From NCBI GenBank assembly GCA_043747685.1, contig JAYTOR010000087.1:1-17193 (forward strand): a DNA stretch of 17,193 nucleotides, given 5' to 3'. Positions 6,804 through 13,320 of this stretch are shown here, one piece after another; within the stretch, counting starts at the first letter, position 1, and every line of letters begins with the position of its first letter. The position numbers and the translations under genes are program-made. Under the pieces are notes generated by a model. It did not search any database. It saw nothing but the letters and a program-made list of their open reading frames with translations, and was not told the DNA's origin. This DNA comes from JANXUF01 sp043747685 (GTDB taxonomy: Bacteria; Actinomycetota; Acidimicrobiia; Acidimicrobiales; Ilumatobacteraceae).

Positions 6804-7853
6804 GTGCCAACCAGCCCCCACCGTCGCCTGTACCTCCTGCCGTTGGTCGCCATCGTCTTCTTCCTCGGCGTAGTGCGCGCCGATGCCTCGCCGACAACGC
6901 CGACAACGCCGACAACGAAATCTGCGGCGGCGACGGCGGCCGGCGCCGCAACAGCGAGCACAGCGACTGGCACGTCGGCGAAGCCGGCAGCCGGTCGACT
7001 CTCAGCAGGTGACGCCGTCGTCCTCGGCCTCGTCGAGGGCATTACCGAATACCTCCCCGTCAGTTCCACCGGTCACCTGATCGTCGTCGAACGGTTGCTC
7101 AAGGTCGTCCCCAAAGAGGGACTCGATCAGCAGTCGAAGGATGCCGTCGACTCCTACACCGTGATCATCCAGCTCGGTGCCATTCTGGCGGTGCTGGTCA
7201 TCTTCTGGAAGCGGATCGTCGAAATCGTCCAGGGTCTGCTCGGCAAGAGCGCAGGCGGACGACAACTGTTGATCGGTTTGGTGATCGCCTTCATTCCCGC
7301 TGCGGTCTTCGGCAAAGCGCTCGAGCACTCGATCACCGGTCATCTACTCAAGCCGCTCCCCGTTGCCGAAGCGTGGCTCGTCGGTGGCGCCGTGATCTTT
7401 GCCTTCATCCGCTGGTTCGGGCCGACGCACCGTGACGGAAAGGGTGCAACGCTCGAGTCGATCACCATCAAGCAGGCGGCGATCATCGGGGGTGCGCAGA
7501 TCCTGGCTCTGTGGCCAGGCACGAGCCGCAGCCTCGTTACCATCCTCGCGGCACTGCTCGTCGGGCTGTCCCTGTCGGCGGCGGTCGAGTTCAGCTTCCT
7601 GCTCGGCCTACTGACCTTGACGGCCGCGACGGGATACGAACTGCTGAAGAACGGCAGCACTGTCCATCAGGTCTATGGCATCGGGACGCCACTGATCGGC
7701 ATCCTCGTCGCCGCCGTCGCTGCCGTCGCTGCCGTGAAATGGATGGTCGGCTACCTCAACCGCCACGACCTGTCGCTGTTCGGCTACTACCGCATCGTCG
7801 TCGGCATCGTCACGCTGATCTTCATCGGCACGAAGGTCATCGGCAAGAACTAG
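6804..7853 (+). CDS. uppP: Undecaprenyl-diphosphatase UppP/BacA with N-terminal extension
   Basis: UppP is a multi-spanning membrane enzyme that removes a phosphate from undecaprenyl diphosphate outside the membrane, recycling the lipid carrier of cell-wall synthesis and giving some bacitracin tolerance. The conserved core runs from about residue 66 to 349. It has the first catalytic motif EGITEYLPVSSTGHL (78-92, with Glu78 and Glu82) and the second motif PGTSRS (238-243, Arg242), plus about eight hydrophobic helices. Most bacterial UppP proteins are about 265-285 residues; this one has 349. The extra N terminus has a signal-peptide look (Arg-Arg, a hydrophobic core at 10-24, ADA-S near 26-29) and a Thr/Pro/Ala-rich linker to about residue 65. 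The start is GTG without a ribosome site but with a nearby TANNNT box. PadR, encoded divergently, may control it. Confidence 0.93.
   Translation: MPTSPHRRLYLLPLVAIVFFLGVVRADASPTTPTTPTTKSAAATAAGAATASTATGTSAKPAAGRLSAGDAVVLGLVEGITEYLPVSSTGHLIVVERLLKVVPKEGLDQQSKDAVDSYTVIIQLGAILAVLVIFWKRIVEIVQGLLGKSAGGRQLLIGLVIAFIPAAVFGKALEHSITGHLLKPLPVAEAWLVGGAVIFAFIRWFGPTHRDGKGATLESITIKQAAIIGGAQILALWPGTSRSLVTILAALLVGLSLSAAVEFSFLLGLLTLTAATGYELLKNGSTVHQVYGIGTPLIGILVAAVAAVAAVKWMVGYLNRHDLSLFGYYRIVVGIVTLIFIGTKVIGKN
6891..6917 (+). repeat. 9-bp perfect tandem repeat, three units, in uppP
   Basis: CCGACAACG is repeated three times in frame and encodes the PTTPTTPTT stretch of the UppP N-terminal linker. Slippage here would change linker length without a frameshift. 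Confidence 0.9.
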
Positions 7854-7901
7854 GTCAGAACCACGCCTTGAACTCGACCGGCAGTCGGCACGCACAACGA
7901 C

Positions 7902-8996
7902 TCAGGCGAGTGCGGACTCAGGCTCGGCCACGAAGCCCTGCCAGGTCTGCATGTACTTCACGAACGCCGGTCCGAGGCCCTCGGCTCGTAGGTGGTCGGC
8001 ACTGACCGGGGTGGCGATGTGGGTGAATCCCGGATCGGCCGCAAGCCTCTGCGGATAATCGTGGTGCAGGATTGCGGCTCGGCCGAGGAGCACGAAATCG
8101 ATGCCGCGTTGCAGGCAGGCCAGCGCGTCGTCCGGTGTCATGATCTTGCCGGCGCACCCCAGGCGGACGTCCCCACGCGGCAGGTCGGTGAACCATGCCA
8201 TCAGGGTGCGGTCCTGGTAGGCCTCGTCGACCGGCAGCTTGGAATAGTCCCACAGTGACAGGTCGAGGTAGTCGATCGCGCCCTCCGCCAATACCTGGCG
8301 CGCCAACTCGCGGATCTCCATCAGCTTCAGCCCGAACCGCTCGGGCGACAGGCGCAGGCCGAGACTGAAATCGGGTCGGCAACGAGCGCGGATGCCGTGG
8401 ATGATGTCGTTGAGCAGGCGGGCGCGATTCTCTGCGGATCCGCCATAGCGATCGTCGCGGCGATTCAGCCCCTCGGTCAGGAACTGACAGAGGATGTAGG
8501 AGTGTGCCCCGTGGATCTCGACACCGTCGAAGCCCGCCTGCTCGGCTCGCAGCGCGGCAACGATGAAGTCCTCTGCCAGCTGTTCGACCTCGGCTGTCGA
8601 CAGCCCTCGCGAACCGGTCGCCTCGTCGTGCGACGGCGCAACAGGCGCCTGGCCGATCAGATCCTTCGGGCTACGCATCCCGGCGTGGTGCAGTTGGACA
8701 ACGGCAACGGAGTCGTTGCGTTTGATCTCGGCTGCGAGCCGGGTCAGCCCAGTGAGGTGCTCGTCGCCGAATATCCCGAGTTGGCCGCTGAACCCCTGGC
8801 CAATCCGCTGCACGTGCGCGGCGCAGGTCATGGTCAGCGCAAAGCCGCCCTTGGCCCGATAGGTCAGCCATCTGAACTCGTCGTCCGACAAGGTGCCGTC
8901 CGGGTTGCTCTGCTGGTTGGTCAGCGGTGCGAGCGCAAAGCGCGACTTCATCGCCGGTCCGTGGGCGAGTGTCATGGGAGCGAAAAGATCAGGCAA
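7902..8996 (-). CDS. NADH:flavin oxidoreductase / Old Yellow Enzyme
   Basis: This 364-residue single-domain FMN protein has a TIM-barrel fold and belongs to the group that uses NAD(P)H to reduce activated C=C bonds. The N terminus PDLFAPMTL and the block FALAPLTNQQ (20-29) are typical. Residue 26 is Thr, where the YqjM-type enzymes have Cys. The substrate-binding pair is present as HGAHSY (His162, His165, with Tyr167), followed by DDRYGGSAENR (181-191). LLGRA near residue 312 is the phosphate-binding part. There is no Fe-S or FAD domain, unlike the two larger relatives downstream. The start codon is TTG with GGAGGG 6 nt upstream; an internal ATG would cut off the conserved LFAPMTL. The gene is divergent from the first mycofactocin-type oxidoreductase and converges on uppP with a 48-nt gap lacking a clear terminator. 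Substrate unknown. Confidence 0.93.
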   Translation of the reverse strand: MPDLFAPMTLAHGPAMKSRFALAPLTNQQSNPDGTLSDDEFRWLTYRAKGGFALTMTCAAHVQRIGQGFSGQLGIFGDEHLTGLTRLAAEIKRNDSVAVVQLHHAGMRSPKDLIGQAPVAPSHDEATGSRGLSTAEVEQLAEDFIVAALRAEQAGFDGVEIHGAHSYILCQFLTEGLNRRDDRYGGSAENRARLLNDIIHGIRARCRPDFSLGLRLSPERFGLKLMEIRELARQVLAEGAIDYLDLSLWDYSKLPVDEAYQDRTLMAWFTDLPRGDVRLGCAGKIMTPDDALACLQRGIDFVLLGRAAILHHDYPQRLAADPGFTHIATPVSADHLRAEGLGPAFVKYMQTWQGFVAEPESALA

Positions 8997-9002
8997 GGAA
9001 CA

Positions 9003-9008
9003 CCCTCC
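9003..9008 (-). promoter_or_regulatory. Ribosome binding site deciding the OYE TTG start
   Basis: GGAGGG on the minus strand lies 6 nt before the TTG at 8996. This start keeps the conserved LFAPMTL N terminus. Confidence 0.65.
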
Positions 9009-9027
9009 GAACTGGTGTGAAAGGCTG

Positions 9028-9056
9028 ACGTTAGCGAGAGCTCCGCAGCGGTTCCA
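9028..9056 (-). promoter_or_regulatory. Putative promoter of the OYE gene (TGGAAC-17-TAACGT)
   Basis: Read on the minus strand, TGGAAC (9051-9056) and TAACGT (9028-9033) are 17 nt apart, and the TTG start follows about 31 nt after the -10. The -35 box overlaps one of two direct CGGTGGAA repeats (9052-9059 and 9078-9085), which may bind a regulator. Confidence 0.42.
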
Positions 9057-9102
9057 CCGTCACGTCCTGCGCCGAGTTTCCACCGACCGCCCCTGATCGG
9101 CG

Positions 9103-11088
9103 ATGATCTGCGTTGTGCGTGTGCTCGAACCGTTGACCATCGGAACAGCGACAGCTCCGAATCGGGTGATGTTCGGGCCGATCGTCACCAACCTCGCCGA
9201 CGACGACCGGGCCTTCACCGCTCGTCATCTCGCCTTCTATCGCGCCAGGTCTGCAGGCGGTTGCGGCATCATCGTCACCGAGGAGGCCAGTGTCCATCCC
9301 TCCGATTGGCCATACGAACGCGCACCGCTTGCAGCGAACTGTCTCGCCGGCTGGAAACCGATCGCCGATGCCTGCCATCGCGACGGTTCGCTCGTCATCG
9401 CCGCCCTCGGTCATAGCGGCGGGCAGGGATCGAGTGCCTACAGCCAGTCCCCCCTCTTGGCGCCGTCACGGGTCGCCGAGGTCAACACCCGCGAGGTCCC
9501 GAAGTCGATGGAGGTCGACGACATCCGCGCCGTGATCGCCGGCTTCGTCACCGCTGCCAGAACGGCGATCGCCGCGGGGTGCGACGGTGTCGAGATCAAC
9601 GCCGGCCAGCACAGCCTCATACGTCAATTCCTCTCAGGATTGACGAATCAGCGCACCGACGAGTGGGGATCTGACCGACTGAAATTCGCCACCGAAATAC
9701 TCTCCGGAGTGCGAGCCGCGGTCGGTGCCGACCGTGTCGTCGGGCTGCGTTTGTCATGTGATGAACTGGCACCATGGGCCGGCATCACGCCGGAGATGGC
9801 ACCGGAGATCACCGTCACACTCTCCGAACACATCGACTACCTCACCGTCGTCAGGGGTTCGATCTACACGGTCGAGAAGACCCGCCCGGATTTCCACGAG
9901 CCGCCCGGATTCAACATCGACCTGTGTCGCTCCATCAGGTCGTCGCTCGACCCCTCGATCGTCGTATTCCTGCAAGGATCGGTCGTCGACAGCGGACAGG
10001 CAGAGTGGGCCGTGAACGATGGCGTCTGCGACGGGGTCGAGATGACGCGGGCGCAGCTCGCGGACCCACAACTCGTCGCCAAACTTCGAGCAGGTCACGC
10101 CGAACGGATCAGGCCGTGCATCCGCTGCAACCAGACCTGCCAGGCACGCGATGCCCGCAACCCGATCATCACCTGCGTCGTCGAGCCGTCGACCGGCCAC
10201 GAATCCTCTGATCCGGACTGGTACCTGCCGACACAGCACCGGCGAGATGTGCTCGTCGTCGGCGGAGGCCCAGCAGGACTGGAAGCAGCACGAGTCGCCG
10301 CTGTCAAGGGCCATCGCGTGCAACTCGTCGAAGCAGCAGGTCACGTCGGTGGGAACGCCGCCTACATCGCCAACGTCACTCCGTTCATGGACTGGTTGGC
10401 AGCCGAAGTCAGCCGTCTCGGCGTGGGCGTCACACTCGGCACGCGCATCGACGCACGACCGACAGCGACCAAGCCGGCAATGGCAACGAGCTCACACGCC
10501 GGCACGGCAGGTGGTTTCAAGGGTGCGGATGCCGCCAAGGTTGAGGGTCGCCAGATTTTGCTGCAGGCCACCGGCTCGGTGCGAGGAGCGCGCCCCTTCA
10601 CGAGCGACGAACACGCGAACATCGTCGACATCGCCGACGTGCGTTCAGGCGTCGTCACGATCCCCGGAGACGGGCCTGTCGTACTGTTCGATCCGATTGG
10701 CGGGCCGATCGCCGTGGCGATGGCTGAACATTTCGGCAGCCGCGCGAGCTTGTTGACGCAGGATCAGATCTCCGGCAACGAACTGTCGCGCAGCGGCGAC
10801 CTCGCACCTGCGAACGCCCGTCTGCAACAGGCTGGCGTGTGCATCGAGCGACGGACGATTCTGCGCCACGTCGCTGCTGACCACGTCGTCGTCGAGGATC
10901 GTTTCACGGGCGAGCAGCGGAACATTCCGTGCGTCGCGCTGATCGACTGCGGCTTCCGGCTTCCGGCGCCGCCGATCCCCGGTGCCGATATCGCCGCCGG
11001 CGATTGCGTCGCCCCCCGGACGATCCTCGAAGCCGTCCTCGAAGGTCGCCGCGCCGCCAACAGCCTCGACACCGTCGCCGCAAACTGA
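9103..11088 (+). CDS. Mycofactocin-system FadH/OYE-type oxidoreductase, type 1
   Basis: This 661-residue three-part flavoenzyme resembles 2,4-dienoyl-CoA reductase: an FMN TIM barrel (5-330), a [4Fe-4S] site with Cys339, Cys342, Cys346 and Cys358 (C-x2-C-x3-C-x11-C), and an FAD domain starting at VVGGGPAGLE (385-394). Long stretches such as GIIVTEEASVHPSDWPYER and SGLTNQRTDEWG match what I recall of the mycofactocin FadH/OYE family 1 (TIGR03996). At the positions of the E. coli FadH catalytic Tyr166 and His252 I align Ser171 and Ile254, so the reaction is probably not dienoyl-CoA reduction. Residues 441-473 are a low-complexity Ala/Thr/Gly insert. The ATG is not preceded by a ribosome site; a GTG at 9115 would give an N terminus MRVLEPLTIG and is a serious alternative. 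In the pathway it probably exchanges electrons with mycofactocin-linked partners (inference). Confidence 0.92.
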   Translation: MICVVRVLEPLTIGTATAPNRVMFGPIVTNLADDDRAFTARHLAFYRARSAGGCGIIVTEEASVHPSDWPYERAPLAANCLAGWKPIADACHRDGSLVIAALGHSGGQGSSAYSQSPLLAPSRVAEVNTREVPKSMEVDDIRAVIAGFVTAARTAIAAGCDGVEINAGQHSLIRQFLSGLTNQRTDEWGSDRLKFATEILSGVRAAVGADRVVGLRLSCDELAPWAGITPEMAPEITVTLSEHIDYLTVVRGSIYTVEKTRPDFHEPPGFNIDLCRSIRSSLDPSIVVFLQGSVVDSGQAEWAVNDGVCDGVEMTRAQLADPQLVAKLRAGHAERIRPCIRCNQTCQARDARNPIITCVVEPSTGHESSDPDWYLPTQHRRDVLVVGGGPAGLEAARVAAVKGHRVQLVEAAGHVGGNAAYIANVTPFMDWLAAEVSRLGVGVTLGTRIDARPTATKPAMATSSHAGTAGGFKGADAAKVEGRQILLQATGSVRGARPFTSDEHANIVDIADVRSGVVTIPGDGPVVLFDPIGGPIAVAMAEHFGSRASLLTQDQISGNELSRSGDLAPANARLQQAGVCIERRTILRHVAADHVVVEDRFTGEQRNIPCVALIDCGFRLPAPPIPGADIAAGDCVAPRTILEAVLEGRRAANSLDTVAAN

Positions 11089-11110
11089 GTCCGTGCCCTG
11101 CAGCGTTGAG

Positions 11111-11122
11111 TATCGTTAGGGT
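11111..11122 (+). promoter_or_regulatory. Two adjoining TANNNT boxes upstream of the decarboxylase
   Basis: TATCGT (11111-11116) and TAGGGT (11117-11122) directly follow each other. Either could be the -10 of the decarboxylase promoter, giving a leader of about 65-80 nt that contains the 11-bp repeat array. No clear -35 is seen. Confidence 0.3.
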
Positions 11123-11130
11123 CCAAACGT

Positions 11131-11174
11131 TCGAGCGATCTTCGAGCCATCGTCGAGCCATCGTCGAGCCATCG
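11131..11174 (+). repeat. 11-bp direct repeat array before the decarboxylase gene
   Basis: TCGAGCCATCG occurs three times without gaps (11142-11174), preceded by a degenerate unit TCGAGCGATCT (11131-11141). The period is about one helical turn, so a protein could bind side by side on one face of the DNA. The array ends 22 nt before the start codon at 11197. Confidence 0.85.
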
Positions 11175-11196
11175 TCGAAAATCAAAGGGGGCCGCG

Positions 11197-12576
11197 ATGC
11201 ACATCCGGGACGAACGCAGCGAGCGACTCACGGAGCGGGTCGTCGCCTACGCCCTCGAACGCATCCACCAGCCGATGGATCCGCGTTGGGGGGCGAGGCC
11301 GGCACCGGTATTGGCACGTGAACTGACCGGCGCGATCTGCGCCGACGGCATCGGTGGAGACGCTGCACTCGCATTGTTCGACGAAGTCCTGCTGCCGGCG
11401 TGCCGCCCGATGGACAATGCGATGGACCTCGCCTACGTGCCGACGGCACCGAGTGACGCCTCGATGCTCTTCGACATGGTGGTCAGTGTCAGCGCCATCT
11501 TCGCAGGCACGTGGGAGGCTGGAGCTGGAGCGATCGCCGCCGAGAATCAGGCACTGCAATGGCTGGCCGGTCTCGCCGGATATCCGGGTGGCGCCGGTGG
11601 ATGCTTCGTCTCCGGTGGGTCGAGCGGCAACCTCAGCGCACTCGTCACCGCCCGGCACCGCGCTCGCACCCGGCGGACCGGGCCACCCCCTGCCCGGTGG
11701 AAGTTCGCCGCCACCACCCAGGTGCACTCCTCGGTCAGAGCCGCTGCGCGGGTCATGGATGTCGACATCGTCAGCGTGCAGGCAGACGAAATCGGGCGGA
11801 TGACCGGAGCTGCGCTCGCCGAAGCGCTGGCGAGCGATCCCGAAGGGCTCGATGGTCTGTTCGCCGTGTGCGCGACGCTCGGCACCACCAATGTCGGCGC
11901 AGTCGACGACTTCGACGGCATCGCCGACGTGTGCCAAACGCACGGTCTGTGGTTGCATGTCGACGGGGCCTACGGCGGTGCCGTACTCTGCGCGCCATCG
12001 GTAGGGCCTCTGCTCAAGGGATTCGAACGGTCGGACAGTTTCGGCGTCGATCCGCACAAATGGCTGTTCGCCCCGTACGACTGTGCGGCGCTCGTCTACC
12101 GCGATCCGTCGATCGCCTCCGACGCCCACGCCCAGCACGGTGAGTACCTCGACATGGTGGATCGGGGTGAGTGGAACCCTGCAGACTTCGCCTATCACCT
12201 GTCCCGGCGCGCCCGCGGCCTGCCACTGTGGTTCTCCTTGGCGACGTATGGAACCAACGCCTATACGGCCGCCGTCGAGCAGACGCTGACGACGGCCCGA
12301 GCGTTCGCGCAGGCGATCCGTGAACGGCCGGAGAGCTTCACGCTGCTCCTCGATCCGAGCCTCAGCGTCGTCGTCTTCGAGTGCAACGGGTGGGATCTGG
12401 AGCGGTACCGATCGTGGACCATCACGCGCGCCAAGGAGGGGCTGGCGCTGATCGTTCCGACGACGTGGAATAGTCGGCCGTGTTATCGGGTATGTCTGGT
12501 GAACCCCGTCACGACGGCCAGCGCTCTGGCCGATTTACTCGATGACATGGCACAGTGGAATCCACAGGGCGGTTGA
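11197..12576 (+). CDS. Group II pyridoxal-phosphate-dependent decarboxylase
   Basis: This 459-residue protein has the fold-type I layout of the aromatic amino acid / glutamate decarboxylase group, which releases CO2 from an amino acid to give an amine. Visible sites are SGGSSGN (139-145, phosphate binding), His177 in QVHSSV (stacks on the PLP ring), Asp256 in HVDGAYG (binds the pyridine nitrogen) and the PLP lysine Lys288 in DPHKW. All key cofactor residues are present, so it should be active. The substrate cannot be read from the sequence; tyrosine, DOPA, tryptophan, glutamate, aspartate and diaminobutyrate are all used by relatives. AAAGGGGG (11184-11191) is a good ribosome site 5 nt before the ATG. 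The gene lies between two mycofactocin-type oxidoreductases, 108 nt after the first, and the SOD gene follows after 43 nt. Confidence 0.93.
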   Translation: MHIRDERSERLTERVVAYALERIHQPMDPRWGARPAPVLARELTGAICADGIGGDAALALFDEVLLPACRPMDNAMDLAYVPTAPSDASMLFDMVVSVSAIFAGTWEAGAGAIAAENQALQWLAGLAGYPGGAGGCFVSGGSSGNLSALVTARHRARTRRTGPPPARWKFAATTQVHSSVRAAARVMDVDIVSVQADEIGRMTGAALAEALASDPEGLDGLFAVCATLGTTNVGAVDDFDGIADVCQTHGLWLHVDGAYGGAVLCAPSVGPLLKGFERSDSFGVDPHKWLFAPYDCAALVYRDPSIASDAHAQHGEYLDMVDRGEWNPADFAYHLSRRARGLPLWFSLATYGTNAYTAAVEQTLTTARAFAQAIRERPESFTLLLDPSLSVVVFECNGWDLERYRSWTITRAKEGLALIVPTTWNSRPCYRVCLVNPVTTASALADLLDDMAQWNPQGG

Positions 12577-12607
12577 AGCACCCCCTTCAACAGCTCTCAC
12601 CCAACCC

Positions 12608-12613
12608 AAGGAG
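12608..12613 (+). promoter_or_regulatory. Ribosome binding site deciding the SOD start
   Basis: AAGGAG lies 6 nt before the ATG at 12620. The frame stays open upstream to 12542, but that part overlaps the decarboxylase and precedes the conserved YTLPELPYD start. Confidence 0.85.
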
Positions 12614-12619
12614 ATTTCG

Positions 12620-13213
12620 ATGTACACCCTTCCCGAACTTCCATACGATCTCGCGGCACTCGAGCCGCATTACTCGGCAAAAGTCCTCGAATTGCATCAT
12701 GACAAGCATCACGCCACCTACGTCAAGGGCCTCAACGAGACCCTCGAGAAACTCGATGCTGTGCGCACCTCCGGCGACTACTCGTCGATCGTCGGCCTGC
12801 AGCGAACGCTCGCTTTCAACCTTTCGGGCCACGTGTTGCACTCGATCTTTTGGAAGAACCTGTCACCCGAGGGTGGCGGCGAGCCGTCAGGCGAACTCGG
12901 CGACGCCATCGAACGTGACTTCGGTTCCTTCGAGCGGTTCAAGGCCCACCTGACCCAGGCGACGACGACGGTTCAGGGTTCCGGTTGGGGCGCACTGGCG
13001 TATGACGGATACGGCGAGCGTCTGTACATCGAGCAGGTCTACGACCATCAGGGCAACGTCGGCCAGAGCGGCACGCCGCTGCTCGTGCTGGACGCCTGGG
13101 AGCACGCCTACTACCTGCAGTACCTCAACGTCCGCCCCGACTACGTCGACGCGATCTGGAACATCATCAACTGGGACGACGTCTCCAAGCGCTACCTCGA
13201 CGCCAAATCTTGA
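12620..13213 (+). CDS. sod: Fe/Mn superoxide dismutase
   Basis: This 197-residue cytoplasmic enzyme converts superoxide to oxygen and hydrogen peroxide. The N terminus YTLPELPYDLAALEPH is diagnostic. The four metal ligands are present: His26 (LHHDKHH), His74 (GHVLHS), Asp158 and His162 (LDAWEHAYYLQY). The stretch VQGSGWGAL (118-126) and YDHQGN (141-146) are like those of mycobacterial SOD, where His at the YDHQ position goes with iron use; the metal cannot be fixed from sequence alone. There is no signal peptide. The gene lies 43 nt behind the decarboxylase with its own strong ribosome site and is probably co-transcribed. A role in protecting the oxygen-sensitive Fe-S flavoenzymes next door is plausible. 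The second copy of the 50-bp palindromic element lies 27 nt after the stop and may end the transcript. Confidence 0.96.
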   Translation: MYTLPELPYDLAALEPHYSAKVLELHHDKHHATYVKGLNETLEKLDAVRTSGDYSSIVGLQRTLAFNLSGHVLHSIFWKNLSPEGGGEPSGELGDAIERDFGSFERFKAHLTQATTTVQGSGWGALAYDGYGERLYIEQVYDHQGNVGQSGTPLLVLDAWEHAYYLQYLNVRPDYVDAIWNIINWDDVSKRYLDAKS

Positions 13214-13240
13214 CGCCCTTCTGGCCCACGCTTGCCGATC

Positions 13241-13290
13241 TTCTGTGGACCGATTTGCACCGCCGGCGGTGCATAGATGGACTCAGTTTC
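13241..13290 (-). repeat. 50-bp interspersed palindromic element, copy 2 (inverted)
   Basis: Read on the minus strand, this is the same element as at 4501-4550: GAAACTGAGTCCA, a 5-nt spacer that differs at all five positions, GCACCGCCGGCGGTGC (13257-13272), then AAATCGGTCCACAGAA. It fills the gap between SOD and the second mycofactocin-type oxidoreductase and ends 16 nt before that gene's putative -10 box. It may act as a hairpin terminator for SOD or insulate the downstream promoter. Confidence 0.88.
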
Positions 13291-13306
13291 GGACCTGGCG
13301 ACCGGG

Positions 13307-13312
13307 TAGCTT
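13307..13312 (+). promoter_or_regulatory. Putative -10 box of a leaderless transcript
   Basis: TAGCTT lies 8 nt before the ATG at 13321, with no Shine-Dalgarno sequence between. It would give leaderless or near-leaderless transcription of the type 2 oxidoreductase gene. Confidence 0.42.
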
Positions 13313-13320
13313 GAGATTCC

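Noticed and set aside
7854..7901. Terminator between the convergent uppP and OYE genes
   Set aside because: Only a very short CCG/CGG pairing is present and there is no T-tract.
11182..12198. 338-codon open frame on the minus strand opposite the decarboxylase
   Set aside because: High-GC third positions on the plus strand create such shadows; no motif or ribosome site was found.
12542..12619. 26-codon N-terminal extension of SOD
   Set aside because: It overlaps the decarboxylase and precedes the conserved SOD start, which has AAGGAG at the right distance.
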